From Bacteroidaceae bacterium (GTDB lineage: Bacteria > Bacteroidota > Bacteroidia > Bacteroidales > Bacteroidaceae), in contig JAFYQH010000016.1 of NCBI GenBank assembly GCA_017547205.1, positions 1 to 38,795 of the forward strand: a stretch of 38,795 bases of DNA. The letters run 5' to 3'. A program made the position numbers and the translations under genes. How positions within the stretch are numbered: position 1 is the first letter of the stretch; each line of letters starts with the position of its first letter. The notes below the pieces were generated by a model. The model searched no databases, had not been told where the DNA came from, and saw only the letters and a program-made list of their open reading frames with translations. Positions 7,438 through 14,041 of the stretch are shown in pieces.

Positions 7438-9033
7438 TCACTCCTTAATCATCAGCTTGTTAAAATCTTTCTGCCTTATAAGGTCATATGCCTTTATGAA
7501 TATGTCACTGCTATTATTATACATCTTCATAAAATCGCTCATATCCCATAAATCCCTGGCGATTAGCTGCTTTAGCTGTTTTTTCAGCTCGGGTAAGGCA
7601 CGCTGGTATTCCTCTTCGCCGCCTTCGAGTTTCACGCTGTCCTTCACACCCTGGTCACGCAACAGCTGCATATACACATCGTCTACCTCGAACTTTTTCT
7701 CGAATTCATCAACATCGCTGTACTTTGAAACAAGCTCGGCACGATGCTCATCCAAGTAATGCAACGAAGCTTGTATTATGGAACCGCGGGCAGCCAGTGT
7801 GCGGTGATACTTTGTGTACTTCATCGTATCGACCGGCACGAAATAGTCGGGCATGATTCCACCGCCGCCATAGACAGTACGTTTCAGACGGAGAGTGTAC
7901 GCCTTGAGCGAGTCGGGGAAATGTATGCTGTCGGCCGACGTCATCTCGCCACTGTTGTAGCGGTTCATGAGGTCATCCTCATATTTAACCGAGTCGTTCT
8001 CATAGGGTTTCTGTATGCAACGGCCCGATGGCGTATAATAGCGCGACACGGTAAGACGTATCATTGAACCGTCGGGCAACTGGAACGGACGCTGCACAAG
8101 ACCTTTTCCGAAACTCCTGCGCCCAACGACAAGACCACGGTCCCAATCCTGTACCGCACCGGCAAGAATCTCCGATGCCGATGCCGACGTCTCGTCGACC
8201 ATTACCACCAAGTTACCCTTGCGGAAACGACCCTCTCCCTTTGAAACATACTCGAAGCGCGGCATCTTCGCCCCCTCGGTATACACAACCAGATTCGACT
8301 CGTCGATGAGCTCACTTGCAATCTTCACGGCAGCCTCAAGATAACCGCCGCCATTGCCTTCGAGATCGATTATTAGGTTCTTCATGCCACGCGCCTTGAG
8401 AGAATCCAGCTTTGTGGCAAACTCCTCGTGTGTCTTTGCGCCGAATGAAGTGATGCGTATGTAGCCGTTCTTCTTGTCAATCATATATGCAGCATCGACA
8501 GTCTCGGTAGAAATATCGTCACGCACAAGTTCAAAGACAAGCCTGCGTTCTATACCACGGCGCACCACGTCAACCTTTACTTTAGTACCCTTGGGACCGC
8601 GCAGACGCGACATAATCTCATCGCGCTCCATCTTAACACCGGCAATGGCTGTGTCATTGACTGCAACCACCTTGTCACCGGCCAGTATACCGGCACGTTC
8701 CGACGGACCGTTCATGGTTGTCTGTATCACGTAGAGCGTGTCGGAAACTATATTGAACTGAATGCCGATACCGCCAAAACTACCCTGCATCTGCTCCATC
8801 ATCGACTTTGTTTCCTTTGGAGTAGAGTAGGTCGAGTGCGGGTCAAGTTCCTTGAGCATAGCCTTTATACCGGCCTCAGTGACCTTGGTAAGGTCGGTAT
8901 CGTCGACATAAAAGCGCGATATGGCATTGCCCACATACATCATCTTTATCACATCCTGCGAGAGCTCCTGTGCCATTGCCGTAGAGACAAGCACAAGTGC
9001 TGCAAAAAACACATGTATCCTTTTCATAGTCAT
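7438..9033 (-). CDS. S41 family C-terminal processing peptidase (PDZ protease)
   Basis: A 531-residue exported serine protease. A signal peptide ('RIHVFFAALVLVSTAMAQ') is followed by an N-terminal helical region, a PDZ domain at about residues 85-160 ('GSFGGIGIQFNIV', 'GPSERAGILAGDKVVAVN') and the S41 catalytic domain. The catalytic serine is in 'ETSASASEIL' (about Ser285) and the general-base lysine in 'SFGKGLVQ' (about Lys310), with the 25-residue spacing of Prc/CtpA. Such enzymes cleave C-termini of periplasmic proteins. The start ATG at 9033 overlaps the coaD stop (TAATG). It is the last gene of parE-coaD-S41, an arrangement I recognise from other Bacteroidetes. Confidence 0.92.
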   Translation of the reverse strand: MTMKRIHVFFAALVLVSTAMAQELSQDVIKMMYVGNAISRFYVDDTDLTKVTEAGIKAMLKELDPHSTYSTPKETKSMMEQMQGSFGGIGIQFNIVSDTLYVIQTTMNGPSERAGILAGDKVVAVNDTAIAGVKMERDEIMSRLRGPKGTKVKVDVVRRGIERRLVFELVRDDISTETVDAAYMIDKKNGYIRITSFGAKTHEEFATKLDSLKARGMKNLIIDLEGNGGGYLEAAVKIASELIDESNLVVYTEGAKMPRFEYVSKGEGRFRKGNLVVMVDETSASASEILAGAVQDWDRGLVVGRRSFGKGLVQRPFQLPDGSMIRLTVSRYYTPSGRCIQKPYENDSVKYEDDLMNRYNSGEMTSADSIHFPDSLKAYTLRLKRTVYGGGGIMPDYFVPVDTMKYTKYHRTLAARGSIIQASLHYLDEHRAELVSKYSDVDEFEKKFEVDDVYMQLLRDQGVKDSVKLEGGEEEYQRALPELKKQLKQLIARDLWDMSDFMKMYNNSSDIFIKAYDLIRQKDFNKLMIKE

Positions 9034-9479
9034 TATTTCTTTGGCAGCAAGGACGACACATCCTTGCCATAGTTCATCAACTCACGTACCACACTGCTGC
9101 TGACCGACGCATGTTCGGGCTCGCTCACAAGCAGTACCGTATCTATCCCGCCGACGCAACGGTTCACATCGGCAATCTCACGTTCATATTCAAGGTCCTT
9201 GACACTGCGCACTCCACGCAACAGAGCCACTGCCCCCACCTCGCGCGCCAGGTCCATCGTAAGCCCGTCATAGGCAAGCACCTCGACGCGGCTGTTGCCA
9301 CGGTACAGTTCCTCTATCGCAGCCACACGCTCACCGGCAGAGAGCATGCAACTCTTGCCAATATTGCGCCCCACAGCCACCACCACCTTGTCGAACATTG
9401 CGAGAGCACGCCTCACCAGCGCGTCGTGTCCCTTGGTAAAGGGGTCGAATGTCCCTGCAAAAAGCACCTTGCGCTCCAT
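9033..9479 (-). CDS. coaD: Phosphopantetheine adenylyltransferase
   Basis: A 148-residue nucleotidyltransferase that converts 4'-phosphopantetheine and ATP to dephospho-CoA, the penultimate step of coenzyme A synthesis. The N-terminal 'AGTFDPFTKGHDALVRRAL' holds the (T/H)xGH nucleotide motif (here TKGH). 'LLRGVRSVKDLEYEREIADVN' and 'SVSSSVVREL', the ISSTxxR-like motif, are typical CoaD signatures. Length is slightly below the usual 155-165 residues but complete. It begins 1 bp after the parE stop and overlaps the S41 protease start by one base, so translation of the three genes is probably coupled. Confidence 0.95.
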   Translation of the reverse strand: MERKVLFAGTFDPFTKGHDALVRRALAMFDKVVVAVGRNIGKSCMLSAGERVAAIEELYRGNSRVEVLAYDGLTMDLAREVGAVALLRGVRSVKDLEYEREIADVNRCVGGIDTVLLVSEPEHASVSSSVVRELMNYGKDVSSLLPKK

Positions 9480-9480
9480 A

Positions 9481-11451
9481 TTACCTGCCCTCCTCGCCGG
9501 CCTTGTCCTCCTCGACTACAAGATTGTCTATGATGAAGTTCTGGCGCTCCATGGTGTTCTTTCCCATGTAGTATGCAAGCAAATCCTCCACCTTATCGTC
9601 CTTGTGCAGTTCCACGCGCTCAAGACGCATGTCGGGCCCTATGAAGTTACGGAACTCGTCGGGCGATATCTCGCCCAGTCCCTTGAATCGTGTTATCTCG
9701 GGGTTAGGTGACAGCTTCTCTATCGCAGCCACACGCTCCTCGTCGCTGTAGCAGTATATAGTCTCGAAATCACCTTTCTGCTCCTTGCGCTCCTCGGCCC
9801 CTTTCTTCCCGCGCGACAACTTGCGCTTGTTGCGCACACGGAACAGCGGGGTCTGCAGTATGTACACATGCCCTTTCTTTATGAGTTCGGGGAAGAACTG
9901 CAGGAAGAACGTTATCATGAGCAGGCGTATGTGCATGCCGTCGACATCGGCATCGGTAGCCACTATCACCTTGTTGTAGCGCAGCCCCTCAAGGCCGTCC
10001 TCTATGTTGAGCGCAGCCTGCAACAGGTTAAACTCCTCGTTCTGGTACACCACGGCACGGCTCAACCCGAAGCAGTTCAACGGCTTTCCGCGCAGACTGA
10101 ACACCGCCTGAGTATTGGCATCGCGACTCTTTGTTATTGAACCGCTCGCCGAATCGCCCTCGGTAATGAATATGCAGCTCTCGTCCATGCGGTCGCCCTT
10201 GGTATCGTTGTAGTGTATGCGGCAGTCGCGCAGCTTGCGGTTATGCATGTTCACCTTCTTGGCCTTTTCGCGCACCTGCTTGGTGAGACCGGCAAGGTCC
10301 TTGCGCTCCTTCTCCGAGGCCATTATCTTCGCGAGCATCACATCGCTTATGTCGGGGTTCCTGTGCAGGAAGTTGTCGAGCTCTTCCTTAACAAAGTCGC
10401 TGATAAACTTCTTCACGCTCATGCTCCCCGGGTCGGGAGCTATGGTCGTTGAGCCCAGGCGCACCTTTGTCTGGCTCTCGAAGACAGGCTCCTGTATGTT
10501 TATCGCTATAGCAGCCACTATACCGTTGCGTATGTCGCAGTACTCGAAATTCTTCGCCGAGAAGAAATCGTGCACCGTAAGCGCCACAAGTTCCTTGAAG
10601 GCACTCTGGTGCGTACCGCCCTGCGAGGTATGCTGTCCGTTCACGAACGAGTAATACTCCTCGCCATACTGCTGTGCATGTGTGAAGGCTATCTCAATGT
10701 CGGTACCCTTGAGGTGTATTATGGGATAGAGCGCATCGGCCGTCATGCGGTCGGTAAGCAGGTCGGCAAGACCATTGCGCGAGAGAATGCGCTTGCCGTT
10801 GAACATAATGGTAAGGCCCGTGTTCAGGTAGGTATAGTTACGCAGCAGGGTCTCAATGTAGGCATCGCGGTACTCATAGTTGCGGAACAGCGAGTTATCG
10901 GGAGTGAACGACACGAACGTACCGTTCTCGTCGGCAGTATTCTCCGTTGTATCGCTCACCAGCACACCCTTCTCGAACATTGCCGAGCGCACCACGCCGT
11001 CGCGGTAACTGCGCACCTCGAAACGTGTACTCAAGGCGTTGGCGGCCTTGAGTCCCACACCATTGAGACCTACCGACTTCTTGAACACCTTGTCGTCGTA
11101 CTTGGCACCGGTATTGAGCTTGCTCACCGCTTTTATCATCATTCCCTGCGGTATGCCGCGACCATAGTCGCGCACCGCCACCGTATGGTTCTCTGTTATA
11201 TCGATCTCAAGACGCTTGCCGAAGCCCATCTTGAACTCGTCGATACTATTGTCTATAACCTCCTTCAACAGCACATATATACCGTCGTCGTTCTGCGAGC
11301 CGTCGCCCAGCTTACCAATGTACATACCCGGACGCAGGCGTATATGCTCTACATCGCTCAGGTGACGTATCGAATCGTCGGTATACGCGGCAGCCTCCAC
11401 AAGCTGCTCATTCGCATTGAATTCCAAATCTTTATCCTCGGACATTGTCAT
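9481..11451 (-). CDS. parE: DNA topoisomerase IV subunit B
   Basis: A 656-residue type IIA topoisomerase ATPase subunit. Order of domains: GHKL ATPase with '[13 protein letters not shown]' and '[10 protein letters not shown]'; transducer domain with 'QTKVRLGS'; Toprim domain with EGDSASGS and '[12 protein letters not shown]'; C-terminal '[13 protein letters not shown]'. 'EGDSASGSI' and the short length point to ParE rather than GyrB, which has EGDSAGGS in many taxa. With ParC it decatenates daughter chromosomes. ATG 11451 is used; an ATG two codons in (11445) is equally possible. It is first in the operon with coaD and the S41 protease. No partner parC is in the window. Confidence 0.93.
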   Translation of the reverse strand: MTMSEDKDLEFNANEQLVEAAAYTDDSIRHLSDVEHIRLRPGMYIGKLGDGSQNDDGIYVLLKEVIDNSIDEFKMGFGKRLEIDITENHTVAVRDYGRGIPQGMMIKAVSKLNTGAKYDDKVFKKSVGLNGVGLKAANALSTRFEVRSYRDGVVRSAMFEKGVLVSDTTENTADENGTFVSFTPDNSLFRNYEYRDAYIETLLRNYTYLNTGLTIMFNGKRILSRNGLADLLTDRMTADALYPIIHLKGTDIEIAFTHAQQYGEEYYSFVNGQHTSQGGTHQSAFKELVALTVHDFFSAKNFEYCDIRNGIVAAIAINIQEPVFESQTKVRLGSTTIAPDPGSMSVKKFISDFVKEELDNFLHRNPDISDVMLAKIMASEKERKDLAGLTKQVREKAKKVNMHNRKLRDCRIHYNDTKGDRMDESCIFITEGDSASGSITKSRDANTQAVFSLRGKPLNCFGLSRAVVYQNEEFNLLQAALNIEDGLEGLRYNKVIVATDADVDGMHIRLLMITFFLQFFPELIKKGHVYILQTPLFRVRNKRKLSRGKKGAEERKEQKGDFETIYCYSDEERVAAIEKLSPNPEITRFKGLGEISPDEFRNFIGPDMRLERVELHKDDKVEDLLAYYMGKNTMERQNFIIDNLVVEEDKAGEEGR

Positions 11452-11532
11452 ATAGGTATATGTTTGCGGGCTTGCACCCCCTTACATCAGTTCTTTTACC
11501 AAACCTGTTATCTGTACTCTATTACTGCACCC

Positions 11533-12663
11533 TCACAGCATCTTCTTGTATGCGCGGCGGCGCTTGTGCTGCTCCTTCTCGAAGTTATCCCACTGGCTGC
11601 GCACCTTCTCGTTATCCTCGAGTTCGGGATTACTCTCGGCGTCAACAAAGCCAATGTCGATGAAGGCACTCTGCAGCCTGTTGAACACAACCGCAAAAAC
11701 ACCCTTGCTCTGGTACTCGGGCTTCACAGCTACCAGCAACAGGTCAACACGCTTTGAACGTTTGAAGAACAGCGCCTTGGCCAAGTGCCACCAGCCGAAC
11801 GGGAACAGACGTCCCTTGGCCTTGCGCAGTGCATCGGCAAGCGAGTACATGCTCACTCCCATGGCAACAAGATTGTCGTCCTGGTCAACCACAAGCGACA
11901 CGAGACGCAGGTCAATCACCGGCAGATATATCTTTATCATGCTCTCTATCTGCCTGGAGCTCAATGCCGAGTAACCATACAGGTCGACATAGCACTCGTT
12001 GACGAGCTCGAAGAGCGACTTGCCGTACCGTTTTGCAAGTTCGGAGCGCGACTTGCACTGTACCACACGCAGGTTATACTTGCGCTCCACAATGGCCGAT
12101 ATGCGCTCGGCCTTGTCCCATTTCGTAGGCGGCACCTTGAACAGGTACTCTATCCAGTCGACATCCTTCGCATACCCCATGCGCTCCATGTGGCGCGGAT
12201 AATAGGGATGGTTATATATGGTCGCCATTGTTGCCAGGCGGTCGAAGCCCTCGACAAGCATTCCCTCGCGGTCGAAATCGGTGAAGCCCAGAGGGCCATG
12301 CATCTCCTCCATGCCACGCTCGCGTGCCCAGGCCTCGGCCGTTGCAAAGAGAGCGTCAACCACCTCGGCATCGTCAATGAAGTCGACCCAGCCGAAGCGT
12401 GCAGCCTTGTGCCCCCACTTCTCGTTGGCACGGTTGTTTATGATGGCAGCTATACGCCCCACCAGCCTGCCGTCCTTGTACGCAAGGAAATAGTCGGCAT
12501 CGCAGAACTCGAACGCGGCATTGCGGTCCTTTCTAAGAGTGGAAAGGGCATCCTCGTAGAGTTCGGGGACATAGTATGGGTTATCCTTATATAGTTCGTA
12601 GCCGAAACGCACGAACTGTTTCAGCTGCATACGGTTTTCTACTTTAACTACAGTTACCGCCAT
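11533..12663 (-). CDS. YghO-like GNAT-fold protein
   Basis: A 376-residue cytoplasmic protein resembling the poorly characterised YghO/GNAT-like family. The N-terminal half has 'MHGPLGFTDFDREGMLVEGFD' and 'YNHPYYPRHMERMGYAKDVDWIEY'. The C-terminal half has an acetyl-CoA-binding-like segment 'LLLVAVKPEYQSKGVFAVVFNRL', equivalent to the GNAT Q/RxxGxG/A loop. The tail is highly basic ('EKEQHKRRRAYKKML'). Acyl transfer is plausible but no substrate is known. A good promoter lies just upstream. The parE gene begins 81 bp after its stop, so read-through into the parE operon is possible. Confidence 0.75.
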   Translation of the reverse strand: MAVTVVKVENRMQLKQFVRFGYELYKDNPYYVPELYEDALSTLRKDRNAAFEFCDADYFLAYKDGRLVGRIAAIINNRANEKWGHKAARFGWVDFIDDAEVVDALFATAEAWARERGMEEMHGPLGFTDFDREGMLVEGFDRLATMATIYNHPYYPRHMERMGYAKDVDWIEYLFKVPPTKWDKAERISAIVERKYNLRVVQCKSRSELAKRYGKSLFELVNECYVDLYGYSALSSRQIESMIKIYLPVIDLRLVSLVVDQDDNLVAMGVSMYSLADALRKAKGRLFPFGWWHLAKALFFKRSKRVDLLLVAVKPEYQSKGVFAVVFNRLQSAFIDIGFVDAESNPELEDNEKVRSQWDNFEKEQHKRRRAYKKML

Positions 12664-12689
12664 TTGTATACAATTATTCTAATATCGTG

Positions 12690-12721
12690 TAAAAATACGA
12701 TAATAATCCGGAAATAGCAAA
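12690..12721 (-). promoter_or_regulatory. Bacteroidetes promoter for the YghO-like gene
   Basis: Read on the minus strand, TTTG (12721-12718) and TATTTTTA (12697-12690) are separated by exactly 20 bp, matching the -33/-7 arrangement with one mismatch in the -7 box. The start codon lies 27 bp downstream. Confidence 0.6.
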
Positions 12722-12944
12722 TGGCAGAGAATGTTAGATGATGCAAAACTGAAAGCAGAAAGACTAAAACGGAGTTTCGACAATGCCAACAGCTGTTGGT
12801 TGCGGCACACAGTCGTATTCCATAAAAGGCTCTCCCGCTTTTAAGCCTACTACTGTTGTCTTGTATTCATTTGGTTGTCGTTCTTTACCAACTTTTTGGC
12901 GGCCAAAAAGTTGCAAAAAGCCCCGGCACACGGGAAAAATCTTC
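12722..12944. other. Gene-free stretch with short palindromes
   Basis: I see no credible gene here. It holds a perfect 14-bp palindrome CCAACAGCTGTTGG at 12786-12799. It also holds an 11+1+11 palindrome AACTTTTTGGC-G-GCCAAAAAGTT at 12890-12912. I recall similar 'tttttggcggccaaaaa' sequences between genes in other Bacteroidales, so the latter is probably a dispersed repeat. Confidence 0.5.
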
Positions 12945-13122
12945 GCAAGTGCCCTTTGCTCACGCCGCAGAGTGCGATCCCTCGGTCGGGCACTTGCTCG
13001 TCACTCCAGGCTTCCGCTTGTTTTCAGGGTGCTGCGGATCGCACTGCATGCGGCAATTTTAAGAAATATAATTGCCGCATTACGTTTGAACGGTCCTCGC
13101 ACAATGGCCTGAAAACAAGCGG
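12945..13122. repeat. Chain of interlocking inverted repeats
   Basis: Four perfect inverted repeats overlap. A: GCAAGTGCCC 12945-12954 with 12988-12997. B: AGTGCGATCC 12971-12980 with 13036-13045. C: CCGCTTGTTTTCAGG 13014-13028 with 13108-13122 (15 bp). D: ATGCGGCAATT 13048-13058 with 13070-13080. The order A-B-A'-C-B'-D-D'-C' means A/B and B/C are interleaved (pseudoknot-like), and D is nested in C. Open frames through the region have no recognisable protein content and are treated as spurious. Confidence 0.65.
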
Positions 13123-13141
13123 CCTTGCATTGGATTTTTCA

Positions 13142-13214
13142 ACGGTGCCGGTTTTTCTTTAGAGATTACCATTCCTCGCGTCAAAGATTCAAATCTCTGA
13201 ATAACTGGCACCGT
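13142..13214. repeat. Two-stem long hairpin
   Basis: The outer arms ACGGTGCCGGTT (13142-13153) and AACTGGCACCGT (13203-13214) pair over 12 positions with one G-T. An inner stem AGAGATT (13161-13167) pairs with AATCTCT (13192-13198). It is non-coding and continues the inverted-repeat-rich stretch. Confidence 0.6.
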
Positions 13215-13293
13215 AAGCAACACAGCGGAAAGACCTGCCGGCACTACGCTTGACGAGATGCTGACGGCATTGTCGAGCCGTTAATTACTGTAC

Positions 13294-13375
13294 TTGACAG
13301 CACTCGCTGTTGGTGACCCACGCGGTGCGAACTACGTCCGCACTTCGCGTGACCTTTCACCGCTCGTGATGTCGA
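13294..13375. repeat. Structured 3'-end element, copy 1
   Basis: First of four elements sharing one fold. Outer stem 13294-13307 with 13362-13375 (11 of 14 paired). Middle stem GGTGA (13312-13316) with TCACC (13357-13361). Six-bp stem CACGCG (13319-13324) with CGCGTG (13346-13351). A 2-nt bulge TT (13344-13345). Five-bp stem GTGCG/CGCAC (13325-13329 / 13339-13343). A 9-nt loop. The middle stem here is GGTGA/TCACC, where copies 3 and 4 have GCAA/TTGC, which is a compensated change. Confidence 0.65.
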
Positions 13376-13391
13376 GTAATTAGATACTGTA

Positions 13392-13409
13392 CTCCAAAGG
13401 TTTCCCCAT
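13392..13409 (-). pseudogene. Duplicated 3'-terminal fragment of the small-protein gene
   Basis: TCCAAAGGTTTCCCCA at 13393-13408 is identical to 13582-13597, the end of the 54-codon gene on the minus strand. It would read 'WGNLW' in frame, preceded by 'RK' instead of 'GE'. Only about 16 bp are retained. It sits between element copies 1 and 2, paralleling the DUF3109 case near 18.9 kb. Confidence 0.55.
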
Positions 13410-13413
13410 TTTC

Positions 13414-13484
13414 GATGTGCGTTTATCGCATCCCGCAGGGCACGAGTTATACCCGTGCTACCTGCGACTATTGCTACACACATC
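13414..13484. repeat. Structured 3'-end element, copy 2
   Basis: Same fold as the other copies. Outer stem GATGTG (13414-13419) with CACATC (13479-13484). Middle stem GCA (13428-13430) with TGC (13472-13474). Six-bp stem CGCAGG (13434-13439) with CCTGCG (13461-13466). Bulge TA (13459-13460). Five-bp stem GCACG/CGTGC (13440-13444 / 13454-13458). A 9-nt loop. The stems differ in sequence from copy 1 yet remain paired. Confidence 0.65.
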
Positions 13485-13530
13485 AAAGGAGCCACTACGT
13501 GTCTCCACTTCGTTCGTGGGGAACCTAATA

Positions 13531-13579
13531 TAAATCAAAATAGAGGGGACTTGAATCAAGCCCCCTCTATTTTGATTTA
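13531..13579 (-). terminator. Terminator of the small-protein gene, overlapping its stop codon
   Basis: The arms TAAATCAAAATAGAGGGG... (13531-13554) and their complement (13556-13579) form a 24-bp inverted repeat with one imperfect position (13549 vs 13561). That position is a G-U wobble in a minus-strand transcript but A-C in a plus-strand one, which favours function for the minus-strand gene. The stop codon of the small gene (13577-13579) lies inside the stem. Confidence 0.78.
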
Positions 13580-13741
13580 CTTCCAAAGGTTTCCCCACTC
13601 ACCGCGGTTGCCACCTGAGAGCTGACCGCCGTTTGAGGTATCTACAGTCTTTTCATTATCCAATTTCAATGAAGCAGCGAGCATTGCCTCCGCCTCAACG
13701 TTTACCTCTACCATGAGAGGTGATACATATATCTTCTTCAT
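13577..13741 (-). CDS. 54-residue small protein ending in GEWGNLWK
   Basis: A short gene, easily missed by length cut-offs. The product starts 'MKKIYVSPLMVEVNVEAEAM' and continues with a Leu/Ala/Ser-rich stretch, 'DNEKTVDTSNGGQLSGG' and the terminal 'NRGEWGNLWK'. The N-terminal 'MKK.Y..P...V' and the C-terminal Gly/Trp motif recall an abundant class of small Bacteroidales proteins with no assigned function; this resemblance is from memory. It has no typical signal peptide or membrane helix. Support for being real: intact frame, a strong terminator overlapping the stop, and a duplicated fragment of its end nearby. No RiPP maturation enzyme or exporter is adjacent, so I do not call it a precursor peptide. 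No clear -7 box was found. Confidence 0.7.
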   Translation of the reverse strand: MKKIYVSPLMVEVNVEAEAMLAASLKLDNEKTVDTSNGGQLSGGNRGEWGNLWK

Positions 13742-13785
13742 ATATCGTTATTGTTTTTATTCGTTTTTTATTTTTAGGCAAATTC

Positions 13786-13838
13786 AAAACTCCCACTCTT
13801 TTTAAAGAGGGGGTGTCACAAAGTGACGGGGGAGTTTT
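13786..13838. repeat. Three-way-junction repeat, copy 1
   Basis: Outer stem AAAACTCCC (13786-13794) pairs with GGGAGTTTT (13830-13838). It encloses two hairpins: CTCTTT/AAAGAG (13796-13801 / 13804-13809) and GTCAC-aaa-GTGAC (13815-13819 / 13823-13827). A related copy lies at 16831-16882 in the same orientation, so the pair brackets the Fn3-associated protein gene. This copy would lie in the leader of the 54-codon gene. Confidence 0.6.
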
Positions 13839-13863
13839 GTTCTTATGTCTAAAATTTATTTCA

Positions 13864-13886
13864 CGAGGGCGGGCGAACCGCCCTCG
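13864..13886. terminator. GC-rich hairpin, possible terminator
   Basis: CGAGGGCGG (13864-13872) and CCGCCCTCG (13878-13886) form a perfect 9-bp stem with a 5-nt loop. T-rich sequence follows on the plus strand and an AT-rich stretch lies on the other side. It is about 155 bp beyond the stop of the 833-residue protein gene and could stop that transcript. The bases between (13887-14041) contain no gene I can support. Confidence 0.4.
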
Positions 13887-14041
13887 CTTTCCTATTTTCT
13901 AATAAGTGAGATAAAAAGGTTCAAATACAAGGCTTAGGCAAACGAGTGAAACGCAAAGCTCGCTTTAGCGTTTTACAACGAGTGCAGCAAAGGCCCGCCA
14001 AAGGCAGCCGGCTTACGAAGCCATAATCCTCTTTTAATCAC

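Noticed and set aside
10570-11757. A 395-codon plus-strand open frame
   Set aside because: It lies antisense to parE and part of the YghO-like gene, has low-complexity, non-family composition, and both opposite genes are clear. It is a shadow frame of high-GC coding sequence.
12783-13112. Overlapping plus-strand open frames in the gene-free stretch
   Set aside because: They are built from inverted repeats and the 'tttttggcggccaaaaa' repeat, with no protein family features, in a region whose structure is better explained by repeats.
13294-13484. Integron attC sites
   Set aside because: The hairpins have a bulge and gene-adjacent location, but the R/L core sites (GTTRRRY pairing with RYYYAAC) are not consistently present and no integrase is in the window.
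13244-13495. An 83-codon minus-strand open frame containing 'KWGNLW'
   Set aside because: The match to the 54-codon gene is limited to about 16 bp of its 3' end. The rest translates structured elements 1 and 2, so I treat it as a duplicated fragment rather than a gene.
13577-13741. RiPP (ribosomal natural product) precursor
   Set aside because: A Gly/Trp-rich end is suggestive, but no maturation enzyme, protease or dedicated exporter lies nearby.
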